From the NCBI RefSeq assembly GCF_014322795.1, contig NZ_JAASTT010000029.1:1-32425 (forward strand): a stretch of 32,425 bases of DNA, read 5' to 3'. A model generated the notes under the pieces. The model did no database searches. It was not told where the DNA came from and saw only the letters and a list, made by a program, of their open reading frames with translations. The translations under genes and the position numbers were made by a program. Source of the DNA: Paenilisteria portnoyi. Its GTDB lineage: Bacteria; Bacillota; Bacilli; Lactobacillales; Listeriaceae. This document shows, piece after piece, positions 25,180 through 32,425 of the stretch; position 1 is the first letter of the stretch; each line of letters opens with the position of its first letter.

Positions 25180-25674
25180 TTAGGATAGAAACTCGAAATT
25201 TAATTTCTCAACTTGACTAATAAAATTCTCCCCAACTGCAATAATTGAACTGTTATCAAAATCAGTAATCCAACCCTCTGTCAAATCTTTAGAAAGGAAA
25301 AATACTGTGTCCGCCTCAGGTAAAAAACTAGATTTCCATATCCCACCATTTTCACCATCTAATATTGGAAAATCCTCATAAGAATCAACTTCATAACAGT
25401 CATGTTGCCAATCTAGAATGTACATCCCTTTATCAAAGTAACTAGCAAATAAATTTTTTAATTTTTCCCCATTATACTTATACTCTGCAGATGCTGTTCC
25501 ATCAGCATTATATGAGAACTTCATGATATTTATGCTCTTAAGCGAATAGCTTCTATACTTAATGTTATTATTTGGAAAAATATTTTTGTACCCATAATTT
25601 TCAAATCCATAGATTTCACTTATTTTATCCCATAAAGTATCCCTCTGGCTATCGCTAAGAATATTGAATCCCAA
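25180..25674 (-). CDS. DUF2716-like protein
   Basis: A 164-residue cytoplasmic protein. YILDWQHDCYEVDSYEDF and DTVFFLSKDLTEGWITDFDNSSIIAVGENFI match the DUF2716 pattern (L-D-W-Q-H-x-C-Y ... F-L-S-x-D-L-x-x-G). Function is not established; such proteins are common in Firmicutes and some sit near polymorphic-toxin genes. The frame includes ATG at 25683, but that ATG abuts GGAG; TTG at 25674 has AAGGAG nine bases upstream and is preferred. It is AT-rich like the rest of this accessory block. Confidence 0.65.
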   Translation of the reverse strand: MGFNILSDSQRDTLWDKISEIYGFENYGYKNIFPNNNIKYRSYSLKSINIMKFSYNADGTASAEYKYNGEKLKNLFASYFDKGMYILDWQHDCYEVDSYEDFPILDGENGGIWKSSFLPEADTVFFLSKDLTEGWITDFDNSSIIAVGENFISQVEKLNFEFLS

Positions 25675-25753
25675 AATCACCATCTCCTTACTTGCCTAAA
25701 TGTTTTATAGTGCGTATTAGTATAAAATAAATTTTATAGCATGCATATGTACA

Positions 25754-25783
25754 GTATGTCCTCCTCATTCAAGGAGAACATAC
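25754..25783. terminator. Hairpin, possible weak terminator
   Basis: GTATGTcCTCCT pairs with AGGAGaACATAC around a short loop. T residues are sparse on both sides (plus strand: TTATTCTGG), so termination is uncertain. It lies in the gene-free stretch 25684-25794, where nothing else is seen. Confidence 0.4.
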
Positions 25784-25794
25784 TTATTCTGGTT

Positions 25795-26221
25795 CTAATT
25801 ATTACCTACAAAGACACTGTAGACTACATCTTTACGCTGTTTGTGTTCTAGCACAACATTATCATTATCCAGCCATTTTAGTTTTCCTAAATGCTGAGAA
25901 AATATGAACGGATTGGGTCTTTCACTAACAATTTTTTCTTTCTTAATAATCCCGTTCACTTTACCCGCATTCCAACCTAGCTATCTTTGTATGTTCAGGA
26001 CACAACTATCTCTGCCTCGCCGTGGTATGATAGACGCTGTCTTTTACTTCGATACACCATACGCCAATGTCACTTCCTGATTCTCTAGACCCGTCAACAC
26101 CAGTACAGATCACGCTTACTTTTCGGCCTGACACATCTATGATCCTCTTCAACTTTCCGCTCGTGTAAATATTTATAAATGTCATATTATAGAATAAATA
26201 AGGCCTCGCTTTTTTCAGCAC
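25795..26221 (-). pseudogene. Decayed small gene (resembles DUF5412-type proteins)
   Basis: Two pieces of protein-like sequence lie in different frames. Piece 1 (26006-26221, GTG start after GAAGGGAT) reads LKKARPYLFYNMTFINIYTSGKLKR, then VSVICTGVDGSRESGSDIGVWCIEVKD, ending in a stop at 26006. Piece 2 (25795 to about 25983) reads GWNAGKVNGIIKKEKIVSERPNPF, then LGKLKWLDNDNVVLEHK, ending VYSVFVGNN. The K-L-K-W-L-D-N-D-N-V-V ending resembles DUF5412-like small proteins, a weak match. Together they look like one gene broken by a frameshift or deletion. It follows the candidate immunity gene by 37 bases and may be a defunct second immunity gene. Confidence 0.5.
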
Positions 26222-26258
26222 ATCCCTTCTTTAATTATCTACTTATAGATAATTTCCA

Positions 26259-26585
26259 TTAAATCCTTTTTATCAAAGCCAACCTTAATTCATCAATCAG
26301 TTTTAATCTGTTCTGAAACGAAACAAAATCTATAAGCCTGTTCTCATAATCTTGATATTGGGGATTGCACTGATAAAAATTTTTTTGTAAGCGCAACGGA
26401 AAGTTTATTTTTCCTGAAGTAGTATAAGAATTGTATATACCATATATAGAATCTTCATACTCATTAAAATCAATTATAAAATTATCTAAACCATATCTCT
26501 CTTCTATGCAATATAAAGATTCATCATTTCTTTGCATATCCCATAGTTCAGAAATAAGATCTTTGATTTCTTTATCTTTTTCCAT
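26259..26585 (-). CDS. Candidate immunity protein for the RHS toxin tip
   Basis: A 108-residue, acidic, probably helical cytoplasmic protein (MEKDKEIKDLISELWDMQRND..., YEDSIYGIYNSY, RLIDFVSFQNRLKLIDELRLALIKRI). No family recognised. Its ATG lies 14 bases inside the end of the RHS gene, so the two are translationally coupled. A small acidic gene overlapping the variable 3' end of an RHS gene is the standard position of the cognate immunity gene, and the acidic character complements the very basic toxin tip. Function is inferred from position. Confidence 0.65.
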   Translation of the reverse strand: MEKDKEIKDLISELWDMQRNDESLYCIEERYGLDNFIIDFNEYEDSIYGIYNSYTTSGKINFPLRLQKNFYQCNPQYQDYENRLIDFVSFQNRLKLIDELRLALIKRI

Positions 26586-29500
26586 AACTAACTATCTTTC
26601 CTCTCTTAGTATATATTCCATATGTTTTCCCTTTTTTTATTCTATACCCAGCTTTCCCAGTTGATAATAATACCTTCTCACGAAGTTTCTTATTATTCTT
26701 ATAAAACCTCCTTGCCCCGTTTGTATATCCTTTTTTATTAAAGGACGATGCTTTTCCTTTCCACGCTACATGCTTTCTATAATGATAGTTTAGTGAGCTC
26801 TGCTTACTTCCAAACGTTCCTCCGTACCACTTTCTGGAAACATTCCATTTTTTCGCCTTAATTACTGCCTTTTTAGCAAATCGAAAAGCCTTTTTCCCAG
26901 CTTTTAACCTTGCCCCTCCAACAAAACCAAGAGCGCTAGCGGCTGCCACCCCTTTCCAGCCTTTACCTTTTTTATATGCTTTATAACCATCATAGGCTGC
27001 AAAACCAGCGTTGACAACTAACCACACCCAGTGACCATCTGGATCAATATGCATAACAGGATTGTTGTCTGCATAATTATAGCCATTCATCATCAATGGG
27101 TCATCTTCATCACCTGGATCTGGATCGACACTAATAAAGACGCCTTGTTCTGGTTCATAATAACGAGCCATCAAGTAGTACATGCCGATTTCTTTGTCGT
27201 ACGTATAGCCAGCATAGCCGAATGGGTTTTGTTTGACTTCATTGGTCGTCTCGGTAGCTTTGAGTACGTTCCCCCATGCGTCGTAGCTGTATTCTGCCAC
27301 CGTGTCGCCTGCTTCATTCGTCAGGGCAACCACATCACCATGCGCGTTGTAGTGATAGAACACTGTTTTTGTACCAACTTTCATGGCCATTCTAACGTTA
27401 CTATCGGAATAAACATATTGGCGTTGCACCGTCCCTGCACCATCTGTTTCATACAGAACGTCAATACTATCACCATCATAGTAATATTTGGTTGTTTGTC
27501 CATTGACTGTTTTTTCAATGCGACGATTATCGTCATCGTATGTGTAGGTTGCGAATGGGGTTGACTCGCCTTTTTTCGTGATGGCTGTTAGTTGGTCTGC
27601 GGTGTCCCATGTGTACGTGTATTTACCATCGCTTAGACGGTTGCCATTTGTATCGTAGCTTAGCTTGTCGCCATTCCACGTTGTTAACTGGTTACCATCA
27701 TTATAACTTGCATCGATGGCTTTTGTCTTGCTCGAATCGGTCACTTTTGTGCGGTTACCAAAACCATCATAACTATAGGCTTTGACGGTGCCATCTGGAA
27801 GTGTTTCTTTGGTTAATTGGTTGATGGCGTCGTATTCGTAACTTGTTTTACCTGTTTTTTTATTGTCGATCGTTGTTCGGTTACTTGCTGCATCATACGT
27901 GTAGCTTTCTTCAAATACACTATCGCCCAGCTTGTTTCCAATATTGATTTCGCGTACTTTTTGTGTGGCGTCATAGTTAAAGCTCGTTCCAACGCCATTT
28001 CCATTGATATACTGGTCTACATTACCGAACTCATCATAATCAAGGAAATAGTTGCGAGAACCATCGTTGAATTTTGTATTTTGGTCTAAGGCGTTATAGT
28101 CATAAGTTGCTTTATAATTGTGCGCACCATGCGATACAACAACTTCATTGATTTTGTCGGTTTTTCCTTTGTTGTCTTTGCTTGGTTTATCTTTGTATGT
28201 CCAAGAGACACTGCCGCCGCGTTCGGTTTGCTTCGTGATACGATCGGCGTCATCATAGGCTTTATCGCGTATCATGCCAGATAATGCGTCAGTCACTTTC
28301 GTTTCATTACCATTCGGGTCAAATTGGAAACTGAAAGCGGTTTGACCGTTCCATTTCACGCCTGTTGCACGGTCTGCGGAATCATAGATGCTTTCGATGG
28401 TGTCGCCGTTTGGTTTCGTGACTTTTGTTTGGTTCGCATTGGCATCGTATTCGTAACTGATTTTGCGACCTAAGGCATCCGTGAATTGCGTGACTTTGTT
28501 GTCGCTATCGTAGGTGTAACTATTTTGTTGTTCTTTGCCATCTGCCGTTACGAATTTCTCCGTGGTATTGCTATTGTCATCATATTTATACGCCACAGCT
28601 GTACCATTTGCCAAGGTCGTTTTCGTTAGTTGATTATCGACGTTATACTCTAACTTCTTCGTGTTCCCTTTTTCATCGGTTTCGGTAAGTTTGTTGCCGT
28701 ACACATCATACGTGAAGGCGGATTTACGGTGTTCTTCGTCATAGGACGCGACCACATAATTCCCCGCGCTATCATATGTGTTCTCCGTCAACACTTCCCC
28801 GTCAATCACACGCATATTGTCAAACCATGCTTTCCCTGTATGCTTCCCGCGGAATAGTGTCCAGATTTTCAAGCGCGTGATTGGTTTGTCCACGTTCACC
28901 GTCACCGCACTACGATTCCACTCATTCGTGCCAGTCGGAAATGGAGCGTAGAAAGATTTCGTGACACCATCACTCAATACCGCTTCGGCCAGGATCGCGT
29001 AATCGTTCGACAGCTTCTCGCCGCCTGCCGTATTCACCACGTTTTCCGATTTCGACATCGCTGTCACCGTCACGTTTTTCGCCGTCGTTTGGTTCAGCAC
29101 GATTTCTTGCCCGTACTTGCTGTCCACGTCCGTCACTGCTGTGCGCACAATCCGTGCTGAAGAGCCATCCGCGAAGCCTTCCGTGTCGTCAACCGCTAAT
29201 TTATCCGCGCCCGCCGTCGAACCTCTCCACCAGCCAGTCGCCATCAATTCCGTGCTATTTTCAAAACTACTGTTCAGCACTGGGTTAAAGTTCGCCGATG
29301 CCTCGCCTTTTTCGAGTTGTAAATTATCAAACCACGCCGTTCCTGTCCCGCCAGTGTCTTTATTTTGCTCCACTTCTAGGAAAATGTAGGCTTTCGCGGT
29401 CGTTTTCGTCGTCTTAATCGTCAACTGGCGTTTCGTCCAAGGGCGGTTCGCTTTAATGTCACTGTAACGGTTACTCTGCCAACCATCGCCATCCGTCACG

Positions 29501-30255
29501 CGTTTGCCCGTCGCGTCATGCAGTTCCACGTTAAAGAACACATTCGTATCCTTCATATCGCTCGTCTTGATCAGCGCGCTCAGCGTATACGTCGAGTCTG
29601 GCTCTAGTTCCACGATCTGTTTCCCAGCTGTAAACCCGCGTCCTGTCGATTTCCCAGTGATTTTCAAGGAAGCCGCTCCACTCACGCCGCCCGGTGCCGA
29701 TGTGGTTTTGTCGATTGCTACTGTTCCCGTCGCCGTTTGGTACACTTGCGAGAACCACTCTGTCGCGACCAAATCCTTCTCAAAACTTGGATTCGCTAAA
29801 ATATTAGTCGCCGTGCTTAGTTCTGCGGTTCCTTTGATCACATTTCCGTACTTATCATACTGCGAAACCGTCGAGGTCGCGCCGCCAGATTGGTCTGTTT
29901 CCGACACCGCATCCGCATCATCGTAGGCTACCGTCGTTGTTTTATTCTCGGTATCCGTCATCGATGTCACGTCATTATTCTCATTATACGTATAATTCTC
30001 CGTCCCATAAGGATCGGTTACCGACGTGACATTCCCGTCCGCGTCATACGTATACGTCTCTTCTTGCCCTTTTGGACTCACTTCTTTAATCAGATTATTC
30101 GCCTCATAGCTCGTCGTCGTGCTCAACTTTAAGCCATCCGCGTCCACAACCACTTTCTCGGGATTTCCCGCCTGGTTGTAGGTATAAACCGTCTTCTTGC
30201 CTTTCGCGTTCACCAGTGTTTCTTCTGTCTGCTTCGGATCATAAATCGCCGTCAA
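26572..30255 (-). CDS. RHS/YD-repeat polymorphic toxin, 5'-truncated
   Basis: A 1227-residue RHS protein. Residues 1-150 are YD repeats. Two tandem carbohydrate-binding-like jelly rolls follow (about 151-320 and 325-485), each ending AWFDN(L/M). The main YD core is about 490-1074, ending with the RHS signature (NPFGYAGYTYDKEIGMYYL, YNYADNNPVMHIDPDG). Residues 1075-1227 are the variable tip: a Gly/Ala-rich hydrophobic linker, then a strongly basic domain with SLNYHYRKHV (His1158, Lys1161, His1162) ending in KGKTYGIYTKRGKIVSYGKR, possibly an RNase. The tip is more AT-rich than the core. The start is TTG at 30255 with no ribosome site and a stop two codons upstream. There is no signal peptide. 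Relatives such as WapA are longer with export signals, so the 5' part appears lost. Confidence 0.85.
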   Translation of the reverse strand: MTAIYDPKQTEETLVNAKGKKTVYTYNQAGNPEKVVVDADGLKLSTTTSYEANNLIKEVSPKGQEETYTYDADGNVTSVTDPYGTENYTYNENNDVTSMTDTENKTTTVAYDDADAVSETDQSGGATSTVSQYDKYGNVIKGTAELSTATNILANPSFEKDLVATEWFSQVYQTATGTVAIDKTTSAPGGVSGAASLKITGKSTGRGFTAGKQIVELEPDSTYTLSALIKTSDMKDTNVFFNVELHDATGKRVTDGDGWQSNRYSDIKANRPWTKRQLTIKTTKTTAKAYIFLEVEQNKDTGGTGTAWFDNLQLEKGEASANFNPVLNSSFENSTELMATGWWRGSTAGADKLAVDDTEGFADGSSARIVRTAVTDVDSKYGQEIVLNQTTAKNVTVTAMSKSENVVNTAGGEKLSNDYAILAEAVLSDGVTKSFYAPFPTGTNEWNRSAVTVNVDKPITRLKIWTLFRGKHTGKAWFDNMRVIDGEVLTENTYDSAGNYVVASYDEEHRKSAFTYDVYGNKLTETDEKGNTKKLEYNVDNQLTKTTLANGTAVAYKYDDNSNTTEKFVTADGKEQQNSYTYDSDNKVTQFTDALGRKISYEYDANANQTKVTKPNGDTIESIYDSADRATGVKWNGQTAFSFQFDPNGNETKVTDALSGMIRDKAYDDADRITKQTERGGSVSWTYKDKPSKDNKGKTDKINEVVVSHGAHNYKATYDYNALDQNTKFNDGSRNYFLDYDEFGNVDQYINGNGVGTSFNYDATQKVREINIGNKLGDSVFEESYTYDAASNRTTIDNKKTGKTSYEYDAINQLTKETLPDGTVKAYSYDGFGNRTKVTDSSKTKAIDASYNDGNQLTTWNGDKLSYDTNGNRLSDGKYTYTWDTADQLTAITKKGESTPFATYTYDDDNRRIEKTVNGQTTKYYYDGDSIDVLYETDGAGTVQRQYVYSDSNVRMAMKVGTKTVFYHYNAHGDVVALTNEAGDTVAEYSYDAWGNVLKATETTNEVKQNPFGYAGYTYDKEIGMYYLMARYYEPEQGVFISVDPDPGDEDDPLMMNGYNYADNNPVMHIDPDGHWVWLVVNAGFAAYDGYKAYKKGKGWKGVAAASALGFVGGARLKAGKKAFRFAKKAVIKAKKWNVSRKWYGGTFGSKQSSLNYHYRKHVAWKGKASSFNKKGYTNGARRFYKNNKKLREKVLLSTGKAGYRIKKGKTYGIYTKRGKIVSYGKR

Positions 30256-30668
30256 CTTTTAAGCATCTCGAAGAAAATATAGATAACATCGTTCGCTATT
30301 GGGTCGCCACTTATTATACGAAAACCGATGAGTATGAACAACGAAAAGAATAGGATGGTTTTCTCAGCACGCGAACGCAGGAAGTCACACAACTCTTTCG
30401 CACAACCTACCAGCAATTGAAACAAAACTATTTAAATACTTCTCTTTTTCAAAATGTCGGCGAAGACTGTAAAGATATCGGAACACCATTAATAGAATCA
30501 GTAGGTAACTTGCATCTTGTTTTTACTTCCACACTGGAGTATCTTTCTCAACAACTTCAACAAAATACATTCACCTGTTCCAACACTGCACTATGCCAGT
30601 ACGCCCTACTCTTACGGAAAGTAGAGATCCAAGTCGAGCAAGATTTAATTCTCAGATACATGAAATAA
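30256..30668 (+). pseudogene. Decayed unrecognised gene with internal TAG
   Basis: One continuous plus-strand frame of about 137 codons reads FKHLEENIDNIVRYWVATYY, TKTDEYEQRKE, then a TAG at 30351-30353, then in the same frame DGFLSTRTQEVTQLFRTTYQQ, LKQNYLNTSLFQNVGEDC, and finally LLLRKVEIQVEQDLILRYMK before a TAA. Both halves look like helical protein, so a single nonsense mutation (or a lost Gln/Trp codon) is likely. There is no start codon: the frame begins exactly where the minus-strand RHS frame ends, so both genes were cut at the same junction. No family recognised. Confidence 0.55.
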
Positions 30669-30710
30669 TGGTCTAGTTTTTTCTATTTTATAGACTACCT
30701 TTTAGACAGC

Positions 30711-30748
30711 AAATGAGACCAGTAAGTTTATGTTTACCGGTCTCATTT
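30711..30748. terminator. Hairpin between the decayed gene and the SMC-like gene
   Basis: AAATGAGACC pairs perfectly with GGTCTCATTT, with an inner GTAA / TTAC pairing. T-runs are short on both strands. It probably closes the minus-strand transcript of the SMC-like gene. The remaining bases 30669-30845 show nothing else convincing. Confidence 0.6.
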
Positions 30749-30845
30749 GAGATGCCTATATATCTTAATTTCTAGACTTTTATAAAAAGAAATGTCAATT
30801 ACCCCGAAGTCTTTTGTAGATGTCGGACAATAATGCCTGATATTT

Positions 30846-32318
30846 TCAATTATCTAGTTTAAATCTTAAACTGATATCCTTATACCTTTCTTCAGACAAG
30901 ATTTTACCATCAACCTTGACCTTTTTATAACTGTCTTGGTATTTTAAATACTTAAGATTTTCGGAAACTATTGAGAAAAATGATTGGGTATGATCAGAAA
31001 AGAAAAACTCTTCAATAGCAGAAAACATTTGCTTTGCATTATCCTCTGAGATTTCATTTTTAATAAATGAATCCATACAAAATGGAATCTCATACGAACC
31101 GAACTTTCTTAGCAAATTAAAATAAACCAGATAATAAGCTAAATATTTTTTATTTTTATCCATACCGCTACCAGCTATCTTCTTGAACTCTAAAAACTTT
31201 AACTCATCCATATCGGTGTCAGTTAGTATCATCTTTATTTCATATTGTAAGGTAGCGTATGTCTTATTTATAGACTCTTTTAATTCTTTCTTCTCTTTGT
31301 CCAAATCATTAATTTTCTTTCTTAAATCTTTAATCTCCTCTTCCAGACTACTTTTTAACACGACCTGCTTATCAATCAAGGATTCCATCTCATTCACTGC
31401 CTCATTTTTAGCAGTTGCCTTCACATACTCATCAATAGTCAGCAATTCTTTTGATTTTTGTATTCTAGAGCTAATTTCATCAACTTTAGATTCTATCAAA
31501 TTTTGTTGGGCTCTAAAATCAGAAACTTCAATAGTTAGGTTCCTAATATTTTTTTCAACAATTTCTTTCAGGAGCGAAATTTCAAAAAAATTATTTGACA
31601 AGTTAAGCCGTGTTAAAGACTTCTCTGTAGTTAAATTAGAATGGCAGTATTTACATTCTCCTTCTATAGAGCGGTATCTGCTTTTATTCATTTTTAGGAG
31701 TTGTTCTAGTTCGGACAATTCTTGTTTTTGTAAATCTAATGATTCCTGCTTATTTAACAATTGCACCTTATACCTGGTAGCCTGTTCATTATAGTCATTC
31801 AACATACGCAAATATTTGTCAATATCGTAGTTTAGCGCTACTTTGTCAATTTTTGTTACAGAAGGCGTATTTAAATGCTCTTCTTTATACTCTTTAACAA
31901 TCTTAAAAAAATTCGTTATTGTTGACTCTGATGCGTTTTTCTCTTTAATAGAGTTAGTTAAGCAATTCTGCAGCTCTTTCATTTCCAAAGTAGATAGAGA
32001 AAAAATACTTTTAAAAACATCTTCCGGAATACTAGTATACTGCCCCAGCGTAGCCGATATCTGCCTGTAAATAGCCCCATCCCACGAATCGTCTTGATCA
32101 ATATAAAATGGCAAAATTAATGCCGTAGAGTACGCATCATGCACATTTTTAGTCCATTTATTCACAAGTTTCATATTGAAATTGAGTTTTATCTGTAACC
32201 ACTCGGAGTATTCTTTTACATTCATTACTTCAACTTTATCGCTTACTCTAAATATATTTTTTTGCCTTGTAATTGTATATTCCACACTATTGACTGTTAT
32301 ATTTATCTGGAAATACAT
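30846..32318 (-). CDS. SMC/Rad50-like coiled-coil ATPase with CxxC hook, N-terminus questionable
   Basis: A 490-residue protein of the Rad50/SMC-like ATPase class. FYIDQDDSW (71-79) resembles the Q/D region of these ATPases. Two coiled-coil arms (about 165-215 and 255-355) flank C222-K-Y-C225, a zinc-hook-like apex. GSGMDKNKKYLAYYLVYFNLL (383-403) resembles the signature region and PFCMDSFIKNEIS (412-424) the Walker B/D-loop, though Walker B carries Asp-Ser and not Asp-Glu. No Walker A (GxxxxGK[ST]) is present. Upstream of the ATG the same frame is open to 32403 and reads KLILFYFVQDID then ITSQFPSGWNIND, just like the beta-strands that precede a Walker A in this class. So the start or an internal segment appears lost. 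Very AT-rich, suggesting transfer. Possibly from an anti-phage system. Confidence 0.6.
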   Translation of the reverse strand: MYFQINITVNSVEYTITRQKNIFRVSDKVEVMNVKEYSEWLQIKLNFNMKLVNKWTKNVHDAYSTALILPFYIDQDDSWDGAIYRQISATLGQYTSIPEDVFKSIFSLSTLEMKELQNCLTNSIKEKNASESTITNFFKIVKEYKEEHLNTPSVTKIDKVALNYDIDKYLRMLNDYNEQATRYKVQLLNKQESLDLQKQELSELEQLLKMNKSRYRSIEGECKYCHSNLTTEKSLTRLNLSNNFFEISLLKEIVEKNIRNLTIEVSDFRAQQNLIESKVDEISSRIQKSKELLTIDEYVKATAKNEAVNEMESLIDKQVVLKSSLEEEIKDLRKKINDLDKEKKELKESINKTYATLQYEIKMILTDTDMDELKFLEFKKIAGSGMDKNKKYLAYYLVYFNLLRKFGSYEIPFCMDSFIKNEISEDNAKQMFSAIEEFFFSDHTQSFFSIVSENLKYLKYQDSYKKVKVDGKILSEERYKDISLRFKLDN

Positions 32319-32386
32319 ATCATTTATATTCCAACCACTTGGAAATTGTGATGTGATGTCAATATCTTGGACAAAATAAAATAGAA

Positions 32387-32425
32387 TTAGTTTGCTATTT
32401 TTTCAAAAGCATTTGGTGTCAGATA
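32387..32425 (-). CDS. 3' end of an unidentified gene (partial)
   Basis: The last twelve codons before a TAA read YLTPNAFEKIAN, a protein-like sequence in a different frame from the SMC-like gene. The stop lies inside the upstream in-frame extension of that gene, so the two genes were probably coupled in one operon. The rest is outside the window, so no function can be given. Confidence 0.4.
   Translation of the reverse strand, partial: YLTPNAFEKIAN

Noticed and set aside
27031-27564. A 177-codon plus-strand frame opposite the RHS core
   Set aside because: Shadow of the YD repeats; rich in Ile, Val, Cys and His from the reverse complement of Tyr/Asp codons.
26572-30255. Repeated short sequences in the RHS region as a possible CRISPR or tandem-repeat array
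   Set aside because: The repetition is the degenerate YD protein motif in one open frame, with variable spacing and no identical repeat units.
30417-30668. An intact 83-residue gene on the plus strand
   Set aside because: The same frame continues upstream with protein-like sequence across a TAG, and the ATG has no ribosome site, so it is better read as the 3' part of a decayed gene.

Overview
The window (about 32.4 kb, roughly 43% G+C by eye) looks like a chromosomal segment from a Firmicute, most likely the genus Listeria outside the L. monocytogenes group. The central order dacA (PBP5-type carboxypeptidase) - CocE/NonD hydrolase - topB - recQ - guaB is the order I remember from the lmo2754-lmo2758 region of L. 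monocytogenes, here interrupted by extra genes. Three perfect 16-bp ParB/Noc-type parS sites lie within 13 kb, which fits a position in the origin-proximal part of the chromosome.

Layout. 1-320: an exact 77-bp direct repeat, the second copy forming one arm of a long imperfect hairpin element. 319-3432 (minus): a three-gene surface-polysaccharide cluster (hexapeptide acyltransferase, O-antigen ligase/polymerase, CgeB-like glycosyltransferase) behind a good promoter. 3757-7896: dacA, CocE-like hydrolase whose start codon sits inside a parS site, a DUF1761 membrane protein and a cupin with a TGTGA-N6-TCACA palindrome on its -10. 8092-9794: an SOS-box-controlled yolD-uvrX pair in which uvrX has a one-base homopolymer frameshift. 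9914-17896: topB, an orphan WxL-interacting-type surface protein, recQ, an SH3-C39 secreted peptidase and guaB, nearly every gene with its own terminator.

18169-20495: an ABC-F ATPase gene preceded by a leader of about 650 nt with a near-consensus promoter, a 36-codon ORF, hairpins, an internal terminator-like structure, a parS site and two copies of a 92-bp structured repeat. A third copy of the repeat lies upstream of topB.

20492-32425 is an AT-rich accessory region: an LPXTG anchor remnant, an AraC/GyrI-like regulator, a DUF1871 protein, two small membrane proteins, a TetR regulator divergent from an alpha/beta hydrolase with a Cys nucleophile elbow, a lone arsenate reductase, a DUF2716 protein, a decayed gene, and a 5'-truncated RHS gene with a basic C-terminal toxin-like tip overlapped by a candidate immunity gene. 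Beyond a rearrangement junction at about 30256 there is a decayed plus-strand gene, then a coiled-coil ATPase with a CxxC hook (Rad50/SMC-like) lacking a visible Walker A, and the last 12 codons of one more gene at the edge.

The best candidates for something undescribed are the 92-bp structured repeat family, the ABC-F leader, the SMC-like protein at the right edge, and the truncated RHS/immunity locus. All family assignments are made by reading motifs; no database search was run.
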